From contig NZ_FMID01000042.1 in the NCBI RefSeq assembly GCF_900095385.1, positions 1 through 51,775 on the forward strand: a DNA stretch of 51,775 bases, written 5' to 3'. Of this stretch, positions 9,631 through 20,484 are shown one piece after another; position 1 is the stretch's first letter, and each line of letters begins with the position of its first letter. A program made the position numbers and the translations under genes. This DNA comes from Methanoculleus chikugoensis (GTDB lineage: Archaea; Halobacteriota; Methanomicrobia; Methanomicrobiales; Methanoculleaceae). The notes under the pieces were generated by a model. That model searched no databases and was not told the DNA's origin. It worked only from the letters and a program-made list of their open reading frames with translations.

Positions 9631-10185
9631 TCACCGCTGCCCTGCGGCCGCAGCCCGGGCCTCCTGCCCGGAAGCCTCCTCGAGTTTCGCGAGCGATGCT
9701 TCGACGAACGCCGGAATGTCGTCCGGCTGCCTGCTCGAGACGATGTTGCCGTCGACGACCACCTCCCGGTCGACGTACTCCGCGCCGGCGTTCCTGATGT
9801 CCTGTGCGACGGACTTCCAGCCGGCAATCTTCCGCCCGCGGAGCACCTGCGCGGTGATCATGAGCTGGGGCGCGTGGCATATGGAGAGAACCGGTTTGGC
9901 GCTCTCGACGAAGCGGCGCACGAACTCGACGGGCGCTTCGTGGGCCCGGAGTTTGTCGGGCGAGTAGCCGCCCGGAATGAAGAGCGCGTCGAAGTCGTCC
10001 GGCGAGACGTCCGATACGCTCCGGTCGATGGTGACCGGTGTTTGATCCGCCTTCCCGTGGACGGTCTCTCCCGCGGAGAGGCTGACGTGGACGAGATCGT
10101 GGCCGGCCCCCCGGAACGCCCCGGCAGGCTCCGTATACTCGACATCCTCGAACATATCCGTGATCAGGACTGCTATTCTGCTCAT
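9631..10185 (-). CDS. DJ-1/PfpI family protein (glutamine amidotransferase-like)
   Basis: 184 residues with the DJ-1/PfpI fold: Rossmann-like start (IAVLITDMFED, with the conserved acidic Glu13), FIPGG near 70, and the nucleophile elbow with Cys103-His104 (SICHAPQLM). Members are intracellular proteases, chaperones or deglycases; the Cys-His pair and length resemble the PfpI/YhbO branch, linked to stress survival. The exact substrate cannot be told. The C-terminus carries an Ala/Gln-rich tail. A TATA-like GATTATATC lies near 10242-10250 on the minus strand, pointing to its own promoter. Confidence 0.88.
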   Translation of the reverse strand: MSRIAVLITDMFEDVEYTEPAGAFRGAGHDLVHVSLSAGETVHGKADQTPVTIDRSVSDVSPDDFDALFIPGGYSPDKLRAHEAPVEFVRRFVESAKPVLSICHAPQLMITAQVLRGRKIAGWKSVAQDIRNAGAEYVDREVVVDGNIVSSRQPDDIPAFVEASLAKLEEASGQEARAAAAGQR

Positions 10186-10330
10186 CGTCGTTCCTCCCCG
10201 GACCGGTCGCCCGGCCCGGCACCGGATCGATTCGCCCGGAAGATATAATCCTGCCGGAGGGACGACAGATCAAGGACGAACCGGCCACAAATGCAGCGGT
10301 TTCGCGGCTGGAGGAGCGATTTCTATACCT

Positions 10331-10338
10331 TTTTATAC
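10331..10338 (+). promoter_or_regulatory. TATA box of the cation ATPase gene
   Basis: TTTTATAC 22-29 bases before ATG 10360. The distance predicts transcription starting at or next to the start codon, a leaderless mRNA. It helps decide the start, since the longer frame opening at 10291 would begin upstream of the promoter. Confidence 0.55.
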
Positions 10339-10359
10339 CCCGGAGCGAAACCCGGACAT

Positions 10360-13071
<2,712 letters not shown>

Positions 13072-13286
13072 ACCCGGCGCGGCAGATCGTCGCCGCCCCG
13101 ATTTTCGAGTGCAGGAGACTGCACCGGCATTATCCCCGCAGCGGTGCCGACCGGCACGATTATGGGAGGATCGCGCATATCTGAATCCTGCAGTTTATTC
13201 TTCTCGGAGAGTTCTATGGCATATCGTCAATCTCTCGCGGCATACCCCGCCGCCCGTGGCCCCAACCCTCGCCGGGGTGGGAACGC

Positions 13287-14567
13287 GTGATCGGCCCGGA
13301 AGTGATCGCCGTCGCGGTCTTCCTCTTCACCTACGCGCTCATCATCGACGAGCGGATTCACCGTGCAGTGGTGGCGATGCTCGGCGCCTCGATCGTCGTT
13401 CTCCTCCACATCGTCCCGTGGGAGATGATCCCGGAGTACATCGACCTCGGCACCATCTTCCTCCTGATCGGGATGATGATCATCGTCAACACTGCCCGCG
13501 GCAGCGGCCTTTTTGAGTATATCGCCATCAAGACGGCGAAGCTTGCAAGAGGGAGCCCGATGCGGGTGCTGCTCCTCTTCTCGCTCGTGACCGCGGTCAC
13601 GAGCGCCTTCCTCGACAACGTCACCACGGTCCTCCTGATCACCCCGATGCTGCTCTACGTCGCGAGCGTCATGAAGACCAGCCCCATGCCCTTCCTCATC
13701 GCCGAGATCTTTGCCTCGAACATCGGCGGGGCGGCGACCCTCATCGGCGACCCCCCGAACATCATGATCGGTTCGGCCGCCGGCCTGACGTTCAACGAGT
13801 TCATCGTCAATATGGCGCCGATGATGGTCGTCAACCTCGTCGTCGTCCTGGGGATGCTCGCCCTGATCTATAGAAAGCAGCTCCACGTCTCGCCCGACGA
13901 ACGGGAGGGGATCGAGAAGACGTTCGCGGAGTTAAAGGAGCGGGAGGCGATCCGCGACGCCTCGCTCTTCAAGAAGTCGGTCATCGTCATCGCGCTCGTC
14001 ATTGGAATGTTCTTCATCCACGATCAGCTCGGGCTGGAACCCGCTCTCGTCGCCCTGATCGGCGCGTCGGCCCTCCTCTTCTGGAGCAGGCAGTCGCCCG
14101 AGGAGATATTCGAGAAGATCGAGTGGCCGGCGCTCTTCTTCTTCGGCGGGCTCTTCGTCGTCGTCGGCGCTCTCGTCGAGACCGGCGTGATCGCGAGCGT
14201 CGCGGAGTTCGTGGTCGAGAACGTCCACTCGGAGGGGGAGGCCATCCTGATCATCGCCTGGTTCTCGGCGATCGCATCGGCCATCGTGGACAACATCCCC
14301 CTCACCGCCACCCTGATCCCCCTGATCCAGGGGATGAGCGGGTCGATGGATATCTACCCGCTCTGGTGGGCGCTCTCGCTCGGGGCCTGTCTCGGCGGGA
14401 ACGGCACGGTCATCGGAGCATCGGCGAACGTCGTCGTCCTCGGGATCGCTGCAAGAAACGGTTTCTCCATCTCGTTCGTGGAGTTCTTAAAGATTGGAAT
14501 GCTCGTGCTCTTCGTCACGGTCGGGATCGGCACCGCTATCCTCTATCTCAACTTCGCCGTCCTGTAG
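13287..14567 (+). CDS. ArsB/NhaD-family ion transporter
   Basis: 426 residues, about 11-12 hydrophobic helices, two-fold repeat typical of the ArsB/NhaD/SLC13-like ion transporter superfamily. Conserved motifs: SAFLDNVTTVLLITP in the first half with NIGGAATLIGDPPNIMIG, and SAIVDNIPLTATLIP with GACLGGNGTVIGASANV in the second. Family members exchange Na+/H+ or export arsenite; no arsenic genes are nearby, so an Na+/H+ or anion role is as likely. Start is GTG 13287, preceded by GGGGTGG. A 24-codon frame (13216-13290) with its own GGAGAG overlaps this start and might be a leader, but it is weakly supported. Confidence 0.9.
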   Translation: MIGPEVIAVAVFLFTYALIIDERIHRAVVAMLGASIVVLLHIVPWEMIPEYIDLGTIFLLIGMMIIVNTARGSGLFEYIAIKTAKLARGSPMRVLLLFSLVTAVTSAFLDNVTTVLLITPMLLYVASVMKTSPMPFLIAEIFASNIGGAATLIGDPPNIMIGSAAGLTFNEFIVNMAPMMVVNLVVVLGMLALIYRKQLHVSPDEREGIEKTFAELKEREAIRDASLFKKSVIVIALVIGMFFIHDQLGLEPALVALIGASALLFWSRQSPEEIFEKIEWPALFFFGGLFVVVGALVETGVIASVAEFVVENVHSEGEAILIIAWFSAIASAIVDNIPLTATLIPLIQGMSGSMDIYPLWWALSLGACLGGNGTVIGASANVVVLGIAARNGFSISFVEFLKIGMLVLFVTVGIGTAILYLNFAVL

Positions 14568-14574
14568 GCCGGCG

Positions 14575-14829
14575 CTACCGGGTCGCCTCGACCTCCTGGA
14601 GCCGGCCGACGACCCACTTATACGCGGTCGCGGCCGCCTCCCGGGCCGAGGCGCTCGGGTCCTCGTCCCTCATCCTCGCGAGTGGTTCCTGCGCTTTCGG
14701 GTCGGCGAGCGTCCCGAGCGAGAGGGCCGCCTGCGACCGGACGAACTCGTCCGGGTCGGCAAGCGCCCGGATCAGCCCGTCGACGTCCCGGGCGTCCCGC
14801 ATGGTATCGACCTCATCGATTGTCGCCAT
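14575..14829 (-). CDS. Mini HEAT-repeat protein A
   Basis: 84 residues from ATG 14829, with AGGA upstream. It contains DTMRDARDVDGLIRAL followed by two HEAT-like units (FVRSQAALSLGTLAD; SAREAAATAYKWV). Its N-terminal DTMR-x-x-RD-x-DGL segment is almost the same as in the neighbouring mini-HEAT gene, so the two are tandem duplicates. Longer readings upstream lack coding character. Role unknown; small HEAT modules of this size may bind a partner or form multimers. The stop lies 7 bases from the convergent transporter stop. Confidence 0.75.
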   Translation of the reverse strand: MATIDEVDTMRDARDVDGLIRALADPDEFVRSQAALSLGTLADPKAQEPLARMRDEDPSASAREAAATAYKWVVGRLQEVEATR

Positions 14830-14893
14830 GGTAATCTTCCTGACCGTCTTCGCGTAGACGTCCCAGGGATATATATGTCTTACCGGGTGCGGA

Positions 14894-15166
14894 CTACGAT
14901 TCGCGGGGGATTCCCTCTGCCGCCTTCCGGGCTGCAAGCCTCGCCGCCACCTGGGCGTGCGCGACCGACGCGGCCCGCCGGACGCCCGCATCAGAGTCCG
15001 AGAACTTCAGGTGCTCGAGCGGCTCGAGCGCCCGTTCATCGCCGACGAGGCCGAGGGCTTCGGCAGCGGTCTGCCGCACGATCTCTTCAGGCTCAAAAAG
15101 TGCTGCAACCAGGCCGTCGATATCCCGGCGCCTTCGCATGGTGTCGATATCCTTTCTCTGCGTCAT
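14894..15166 (-). CDS. Mini HEAT-repeat protein B
   Basis: 90 residues from ATG 15166. It opens with TQRKDIDTMRRRRDIDGLVAAL, then HEAT-like units IVRQTAAEALGLVGD and VRRAASVAHAQVAARL. It is paralogous to the 84-residue protein that follows 64 bases downstream on the same strand. Gene order puts both behind glnA (167 bases away), but the gap makes a shared transcript uncertain. No catalytic motif. Confidence 0.75.
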   Translation of the reverse strand: MTQRKDIDTMRRRRDIDGLVAALFEPEEIVRQTAAEALGLVGDERALEPLEHLKFSDSDAGVRRAASVAHAQVAARLAARKAAEGIPRES

Positions 15167-15332
15167 GTGTCTACCCTGTTCGGCCGATACGCGCATCTAT
15201 GCTTTTCGGGGGATATGAACGTTCCTGCAGCGGCCGGATTTGAACTCCGCAGATGTGAGAACGCAAAGGGAAGGATTCCCGGTCTGTGAGGGGTGGAACC
15301 GCCCCGTGCTCTGACCTGTAAAAAATAAAAGT

Positions 15333-16661
15333 TCAGGAGGTCGCCAGGTACCGGTCGAGTTCCCAGGGGTGAACCGTCGTCCGGTATCCTTCCCACTCGG
15401 CCCCGGCAACGCTCGTGAGCGCCTCGACGACGTGGAGGCCGAGCGCCTTGCAGATGAGGTCGTCGGCGAGCAGCGCCCGGTGGGCTTCGTGGAGGTCGCC
15501 GGGCAGCGTCTCGATTCCGTTCCGGCCCCGCTCGTCGGCCGTCATGTGGAAGATGTTCTTGTGAGCATCGTCCGGGGGCTCGATCTCCTGCCGGACGCCC
15601 TCCATTCCGGCGGCGAGCATCGCCGTGAAGGCGAGGTAGGGGTTGCAGGTGGGATCAGGGCTGCGGAACTCGACCCGGGTGCTGTTGCCGCGGGGCGCCG
15701 GAACCCGGACGAGGGCCGAGCGGTTGCTCGCGCTCCAGCTGACGTAGCAGGGCGCTTCATAACCCGGAACGAGCCGTTTGTAGGAGTTGATCGTCGGGTT
15801 CGCGACCCGGGTGACGGCCTTTGCGTGGCGAAGCAGCCCGCCGATGAAGTGCATGCAGGTCGTCGAGAGCTGCCGCGGCGCATCCGGGTCATAGAAGGCA
15901 TTCTTCCCGTCCTTTGCGAGCGAGCAGTTGGTGTGCATCCCGCTCCCGTTGATGCCCTGAATCGGCTTTGCCATGAAGGACGCGTGCAGGCCGCGCATCA
16001 GCGCCATCGTCTTGACCGCGAACTTGAACGTGATGACGTTGTCGGCGGTATGGAGGGCGTCGCTGTACTTGAAATCGATCTCGTGCTGGCTCTCGGCGAC
16101 CTCGTGGTGCGACGCCTCGATATCGAAGCCCATCTCGGTGAGCGCGAGGATCGCCTCGCGCCGGAGGTCCTCCGCGAGATCGGTCGGCGCGAGGTCGAAG
16201 TAGCCGCCGACGTCCTGGAACCCGGTGGTCGGCCGACCGTCGAGCATCTTGAAGAGGAAGAACTCCAGTTCCGGGCCGGTGTTGAAGATGTAGCCGTCCT
16301 TCGCGGCATCCTCCATCGCCCGCCGGAGCACGTAGCGCGGGTCGCCCTCGAACGGCGTGCCGTCCGGCTTGCAGACGTCGCAGATGAACCGGGCGACGCT
16401 CTTCTCCCGGGGCCGCCATGGGAGGAGGGTGTAGGTCGAGAGGTCGGGTTTGAGGACCATGTCGGACTCCTCGATCCGGACGAACCCCTCGATCGACGAC
16501 CCGTCGAACCCGATGCCGTCGGTCAGCGCCTTCCCGACCTGCTTCGCCGGGATGGAGACATTCTTGGGCATGCCCAGGAGATCGGTGAACTGCAGCCGGA
16601 GGAACCGGACGTTGTCCTGCTCGATGCGCTCAAGCATCGCTGAGATGTTGTCGCCAGACAT
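15333..16661 (-). CDS. glnA: Glutamine synthetase, type I
   Basis: 442 residues; makes glutamine from glutamate, ammonia and ATP. Recognisable GSI motifs: DGSSIEGFVRIEESDM, GPELEFFLF, the metal-binding helices, INGSGMHTNCS, NPTINSYKRLVPGYEAP, and RVEFRSPDPTCNPYLAF. The adenylylation-site region of the beta subtype is absent, and the length fits the alpha form of archaea and Firmicutes. ATG 16661 sits just downstream of a TATA box and a GGAA-N6-TTCC operator, so it should be induced under nitrogen limitation. The divergent glutamate synthase genes complete the GS-GOGAT cycle. Confidence 0.96.
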   Translation of the reverse strand: MSGDNISAMLERIEQDNVRFLRLQFTDLLGMPKNVSIPAKQVGKALTDGIGFDGSSIEGFVRIEESDMVLKPDLSTYTLLPWRPREKSVARFICDVCKPDGTPFEGDPRYVLRRAMEDAAKDGYIFNTGPELEFFLFKMLDGRPTTGFQDVGGYFDLAPTDLAEDLRREAILALTEMGFDIEASHHEVAESQHEIDFKYSDALHTADNVITFKFAVKTMALMRGLHASFMAKPIQGINGSGMHTNCSLAKDGKNAFYDPDAPRQLSTTCMHFIGGLLRHAKAVTRVANPTINSYKRLVPGYEAPCYVSWSASNRSALVRVPAPRGNSTRVEFRSPDPTCNPYLAFTAMLAAGMEGVRQEIEPPDDAHKNIFHMTADERGRNGIETLPGDLHEAHRALLADDLICKALGLHVVEALTSVAGAEWEGYRTTVHPWELDRYLATS

Positions 16662-16667
16662 GTAGAA

Positions 16668-16681
16668 GGAAACTTCCTTCC
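16668..16681. promoter_or_regulatory. NrpR-type nitrogen operator upstream of glnA
   Basis: GGAA-ACTTCC-TTCC matches the GGAA-N6-TTCC consensus described for the methanogen nitrogen repressor NrpR. It lies between the glnA TATA box and the predicted glnA transcript start, the position where a bound repressor blocks polymerase. It is also upstream of the divergent glutamate synthase genes and could influence them. No nrpR gene is in the window. Confidence 0.72.
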
Positions 16682-16684
16682 AAT

Positions 16685-16694
16685 ATTATTTATA
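16685..16694 (-). promoter_or_regulatory. TATA box of glnA
   Basis: TATAAATAAT on the minus strand, 24-33 bases from ATG 16661, predicting a leaderless or near-leaderless glnA mRNA. The same AT-rich stretch reads TTTATACTT on the plus strand (16689-16697) and may serve the divergent glutamate synthase genes. Confidence 0.65.
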
Positions 16695-16768
16695 CTTGAC
16701 GCATTAACATCTGTCAGAGCGTTCCCCAACCACCCCGGGTGGAGGGGAGCGGATCGACCGTGATGGTT

Positions 16769-17809
16769 ATGTGCGGCATAATAGGCGTAATGGACAGATC
16801 CCGCCGGACGATGGACGGTTCCGGCATCCGACAGGCCCTCTCTATGATGAACGAGCGCGGCAGCGGCGAGGGGGCGGGGTACGCAGCCTACGGCATCTAT
16901 CCCGATTACCGGGATTGCTACGCCCTCCACGTCTTCTTCGACAACGTCCGCGAGAACAAGCCGCTCCTCGACTCGACGCTCGCGCAGTGGGGGACGGTCG
17001 AGCACGACGAGGCGATCCCGACCTACGATCGGCCGAACCTCCGGGCGGTTCACACCCCCTGGCGCTACTTCTTCAGGCCCGACCCGTCCCTCGGAACACC
17101 GGAGGATGAGATCGTCAGCGCCCTCGTGATGCAGGTCAACGCCGCCCGCCGCGGCGCGCTCATCGTCTCCTCCGGCAAGGACCTTGGGGTCTTCAAGGCC
17201 GGCGGGTGGCCCGAGGACGTTGCGGACTTCTACCGGATCGAGGACTACGAGGGCTACATCTGGCTCGCGCACAACCGCTACCCGACGAACACCCCCGGGT
17301 GGTGGGGCGGCGCGCACCCGTTCAACCTCCTCGACTGGAGCGTCGTACACAACGGCGAGATCACCTCCTACGGGACGAACCGGCGCTACATCGAGAGTCT
17401 TGGCTACACCTGCACGATGCACACCGACACCGAGGTCGTCGCATACCTGATCGACCTCCTGGTGCGGCGGCACGGCCTTGACGTCGAGCTCGCGGTCCGG
17501 GCGCTCGCCCCGCCCTTCTGGGAGGAGATCGACCGGATGCCCGAGGCCGAGCGGGAGTGGAACAGAGCCCTCCGGCTCGCCTACGCATCCGCCATGATGA
17601 ACGGGCCGTTCGCCATCGTGGCCGCGAACCGCGATATGATAGTCGGGTTCACCGACCGGGGCAAGCTCCGCCCGATGGTCGTCGGCGAGTGCGGCGACCG
17701 GCTCTACATCGCAAGCGAAGAGGCCGCGATCCGGGCGATGGAACCGCAGGTCGAATCGATCAGGATGCCGGCCGCGGGCGAGCCGGTGATCGGGAGGGTT
17801 GCCCCGTGA
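16769..17809 (+). CDS. Glutamate synthase, glutamine amidotransferase (class II) subunit
   Basis: 346 residues from ATG 16769. The start was chosen so that Cys2 (MCGIIGVMD) becomes the N-terminal nucleophile after Met removal, as in class II amidotransferases; ATG 16763 is the alternative. Further motifs: WLAHNRYPTNTPGWWGGAHPF and VVHNGEITSYGTNRRYI, typical of the archaeal GOGAT amidotransferase. It releases ammonia from glutamine for the FMN subunit encoded next (GTGA overlap, 4 bases). Co-expression with glnA on the other strand is suggested by the shared intergenic operator. Confidence 0.92.
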   Translation: MCGIIGVMDRSRRTMDGSGIRQALSMMNERGSGEGAGYAAYGIYPDYRDCYALHVFFDNVRENKPLLDSTLAQWGTVEHDEAIPTYDRPNLRAVHTPWRYFFRPDPSLGTPEDEIVSALVMQVNAARRGALIVSSGKDLGVFKAGGWPEDVADFYRIEDYEGYIWLAHNRYPTNTPGWWGGAHPFNLLDWSVVHNGEITSYGTNRRYIESLGYTCTMHTDTEVVAYLIDLLVRRHGLDVELAVRALAPPFWEEIDRMPEAEREWNRALRLAYASAMMNGPFAIVAANRDMIVGFTDRGKLRPMVVGECGDRLYIASEEAAIRAMEPQVESIRMPAAGEPVIGRVAP

Positions 17810-19317
17810 CGATCGGGAGCCTCCCTTCCCGTTACCGGATCGGGATCGACACCGTCCGGTGCATGGAGTGCGGGCGGTGCATCGAGAACTGCTCCTACGG
17901 CGTTTTCCGGTTGGACGGCGACCGGATCTTCGTCAACTCCCGGAACTGCACCGCATGCCACCGCTGCATCGCCTGCTGCCCACGGGACGCCATCAGCCTC
18001 GAGGAGCACCCCTGCGACTACCGGAGCCACCCCCTCTGGACGCGGGAGGCGCGGGAGGCGATCTACAACCAGGCCCGGACGGGCAAGATCATCCTCGCGG
18101 GGATGGGCAACGCCCTCGACTACCCGGTCATCTTCGACCGCCTGGTGCTGGACGCCTGCCAGGTCACGAACCCGAGCCTCGACCCGCTCCGCGAGCCGAT
18201 CGAACTGGTGACCCATCTCGGGAAGAGGCCGGCGCGGCTCGATCTCCGGCGGCGGGAGGGCGGCGACGTCGAACTTTCGACCCGCCTCACCCCGAACCTC
18301 CGGATCGAGACTCCCGTGATGATCGGGCACATGAGTTACGGAGCGATCAGCCTCAACGCCCAGGTTGCCATGGCCCGGGCGGCCAAAAAGACCGGGACGT
18401 TCATGGGCACCGGGGAAGGCGGGCTGCACGCCGCACTCCACCCCTACCAGGACCGGATGATCGTCCAGGTCGCGTCCGGGCGGTTCGGCGTGAACATCGA
18501 TTACCTGGAGCGCGGCGCCGCGATCGAGATCAAGATCGGCCAGGGGGCGAAGCCCGGCATCGGCGGCCACCTCCCGGGGGAGAAGGTCTGCGCCGAGATC
18601 TCCCGGACACGGATGATCCCGGAGGGAAGCGACGCGATCAGCCCCGCACCGCACCACGACATCTACAGCATCGAGGATCTCGCCCAGCTCGTCCGGGGCC
18701 TCAAGGAGGCGACGGAGTGGAAGAAACCGGTCTTCGTGAAGATCGCCGCCGTCCACAACGCCGCCGCCATCGCCGCCGGGATCGCCCGCTCGCCGGCCGA
18801 TGCGGTCGTCGTCGACGGGTTCCGCGGCGGCACCGGCGCGGCGCCTATGGTCCTTCGCGACCACGTCGGCATCCCGATCGAGGCGGCGGTCGCGAGCGTG
18901 GACCAAAAACTCCGCGACCAGGGGATCAGAAACGAGATATCCGTCATCGCGAGCGGTGGCATCCGGGGAAGCGCCGACATCGCGAAGGCGATCGCCCTCG
19001 GGGCGGACGCGGTCTACATCGGCACCGCCGCGCTCGCCGCGATGGGCTGCCGGGTCTGCGGGAACTGCTACCGCGGCCTCTGCCCCTGGGGGATCGCCAC
19101 CCAGCGGCCCGGCCTCGTGGCGCGCCTCGACCCCGACGAGGCGTCGGAACTGGTGGCGAACCTGATCCGGGCGTGGACGCTCGAACTCGCCGAACTCCTG
19201 GGTGCCGCCGGGATCAACAGCATCGAGAGCCTGCGGGGCAACCGCGACCGGCTCCGGGGCTACATGCTCGACGAGGGGCTGATGCAGGTGCTCGACGTCA
19301 GAGCGGTGGGGGCGTGA
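17806..19317 (+). CDS. Glutamate synthase, FMN/Fe-S catalytic subunit (ferredoxin-fused)
   Basis: 503 residues from GTG 17806, which overlaps the previous stop and has GGGAGG upstream. Two [4Fe-4S] ferredoxin motifs come first (CMECGRCIENC and CTACHRCIACC, about residues 18-60), then the FMN-binding glutamate synthase barrel (MIGHMSYGAISLNAQ, GTGEGGLH, GQGAKPGIGGHLPG, VVVDGFRGGTGAAP) and the C-terminal cluster-binding CRVCGNCYRGLCPWG. It reduces 2-oxoglutarate plus ammonia to glutamate. Archaeal GOGAT usually has a third GXGXG-domain subunit; none is found in the window. The stop lies 6 bases from the convergent dehydratase gene. Confidence 0.93.
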   Translation: MTIGSLPSRYRIGIDTVRCMECGRCIENCSYGVFRLDGDRIFVNSRNCTACHRCIACCPRDAISLEEHPCDYRSHPLWTREAREAIYNQARTGKIILAGMGNALDYPVIFDRLVLDACQVTNPSLDPLREPIELVTHLGKRPARLDLRRREGGDVELSTRLTPNLRIETPVMIGHMSYGAISLNAQVAMARAAKKTGTFMGTGEGGLHAALHPYQDRMIVQVASGRFGVNIDYLERGAAIEIKIGQGAKPGIGGHLPGEKVCAEISRTRMIPEGSDAISPAPHHDIYSIEDLAQLVRGLKEATEWKKPVFVKIAAVHNAAAIAAGIARSPADAVVVDGFRGGTGAAPMVLRDHVGIPIEAAVASVDQKLRDQGIRNEISVIASGGIRGSADIAKAIALGADAVYIGTAALAAMGCRVCGNCYRGLCPWGIATQRPGLVARLDPDEASELVANLIRAWTLELAELLGAAGINSIESLRGNRDRLRGYMLDEGLMQVLDVRAVGA

Positions 19318-19323
19318 ACGCCC

Positions 19324-20484
19324 TCACGACGTCGCGACCTCGACGCACTCCCTCCGCGTCCCGATCCGGGCTAGCGCGCCGCACATCCCGGGGACATAGG
19401 CGAGGGCTTTCCCCGAGTCGACCATGATCGAAGCGAACTCGTCCATCCGGGGCGAGACGACCATGCAGGTGTCCGGGATCACCCGGGCGCCGCTCCGCTC
19501 GATGACGCTCACGAGGTCGGGGTTCGCCGCTGCAACCCCCTTTGCAGCAAAGACGTAGAAGGGTTTCGTCGTCTTCTTCCCCCGGAGGAGTTCCGCGAGT
19601 TCACGGAGTTCGTCGGCGGAGCAGTGCGGGCACCCGACCGCGACCGCCTCGACCTCGGTCTCCGTAAAGAGTGCCTCGACCTCGGCCTCGGTCACCGTCA
19701 CCCGGTCGAGATCGCCGGTGTCGAACGAGAAGACCCGGGTCTCCGGGGTGATCTTCTCGACGTGGAAGAGGGCGACCGCCCCGGTCGCCGCCATCGCGGC
19801 GCCGAGAGCTTTGAGCTGGTCGCGGTTCGGCCGGATCCCCTGGAATATCGGGATCCGGTTCCCCACCTTCTTCCCGGCAACGTGGCCGATGGCGCCCCAA
19901 TGGCCGGCGTGCGGGCCCGTGCCGCACTCGACCTCGACGACGACCTGCGGCCGCCGGTTCTCGACGAGATGGAGGCCGTAGTAGGGGGTCTTTCCGATGA
20001 TCGCCGCAGCAAGGGCGCTCGGCCCGCCTTCCCGGTTCGTCCGGGCGCCGAGAGCCGAGTTTGCGTAGGCGACCGCCGAGGACTCCGACCAGGCCAGGTG
20101 CTCCCCGTACTCCGTGATCCGCAGGTAGTAGGGCGTGCAGGTGCACTCCACCCGGATCCCGAGCTTCCGGTAGGCCTCGACGACCTCCGCCTGACGGCGG
20201 GCGAACTCCTCGCCGATTCCGAACTCCTGCCACCCCTCCCGCGGCATCCCGATGGGGTTCAAGACCGCCGGGACCGCCGCCCGGGCGTTGAGGCTCTGCA
20301 GCCAGGAGAGCCCCCACTTTCCGATGGTCTTGTAGGACGCACCGCTCACCTGGGCGCTCGTGATCGCCACGAGTTTCTCCGCCCCGTAAACCCTCCCGAG
20401 CGTGACCAGGATCTCCATCATCTTCTGCCGGGTCTCGCCGAACTCGCCGGCGAGCACCCTCTCATCATCCTTCTCCAGATACAT
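19324..20484 (-). CDS. Phosphomevalonate dehydratase large subunit (aconitase X catalytic domain)
   Basis: 386 residues of the AcnX catalytic family (former DUF521). In archaea this large subunit, with a small DUF126 swivel subunit, dehydrates 5-phosphomevalonate to anhydromevalonate phosphate, a step of the modified mevalonate pathway, using a [4Fe-4S] cluster. Cys-containing motifs CTCTPYYLR, VGCPHCSADEL and PDTCMV are likely cluster or active-site elements. The start ATG 20484 overlaps the previous stop (TAATG) with GGAG eight bases upstream; GTG 20493 is an alternative. Being next to the UbiD and UbiX genes argues for this function over hydroxyproline dehydratase. No DUF126 gene is seen here. 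Confidence 0.9.
   Translation of the reverse strand: MYLEKDDERVLAGEFGETRQKMMEILVTLGRVYGAEKLVAITSAQVSGASYKTIGKWGLSWLQSLNARAAVPAVLNPIGMPREGWQEFGIGEEFARRQAEVVEAYRKLGIRVECTCTPYYLRITEYGEHLAWSESSAVAYANSALGARTNREGGPSALAAAIIGKTPYYGLHLVENRRPQVVVEVECGTGPHAGHWGAIGHVAGKKVGNRIPIFQGIRPNRDQLKALGAAMAATGAVALFHVEKITPETRVFSFDTGDLDRVTVTEAEVEALFTETEVEAVAVGCPHCSADELRELAELLRGKKTTKPFYVFAAKGVAAANPDLVSVIERSGARVIPDTCMVVSPRMDEFASIMVDSGKALAYVPGMCGALARIGTRRECVEVATS

Noticed and set aside
13216-13290. 24-codon leader peptide overlapping the ArsB/NhaD start
   Set aside because: A GGAGAG precedes it, but it is too short and Arg/Pro-rich to call without expression data.
17799-19427. A 542-codon frame over the glutamate synthase FMN subunit
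   Set aside because: Arg/Pro-rich product without motifs; it is the +1 shadow of the real gene.
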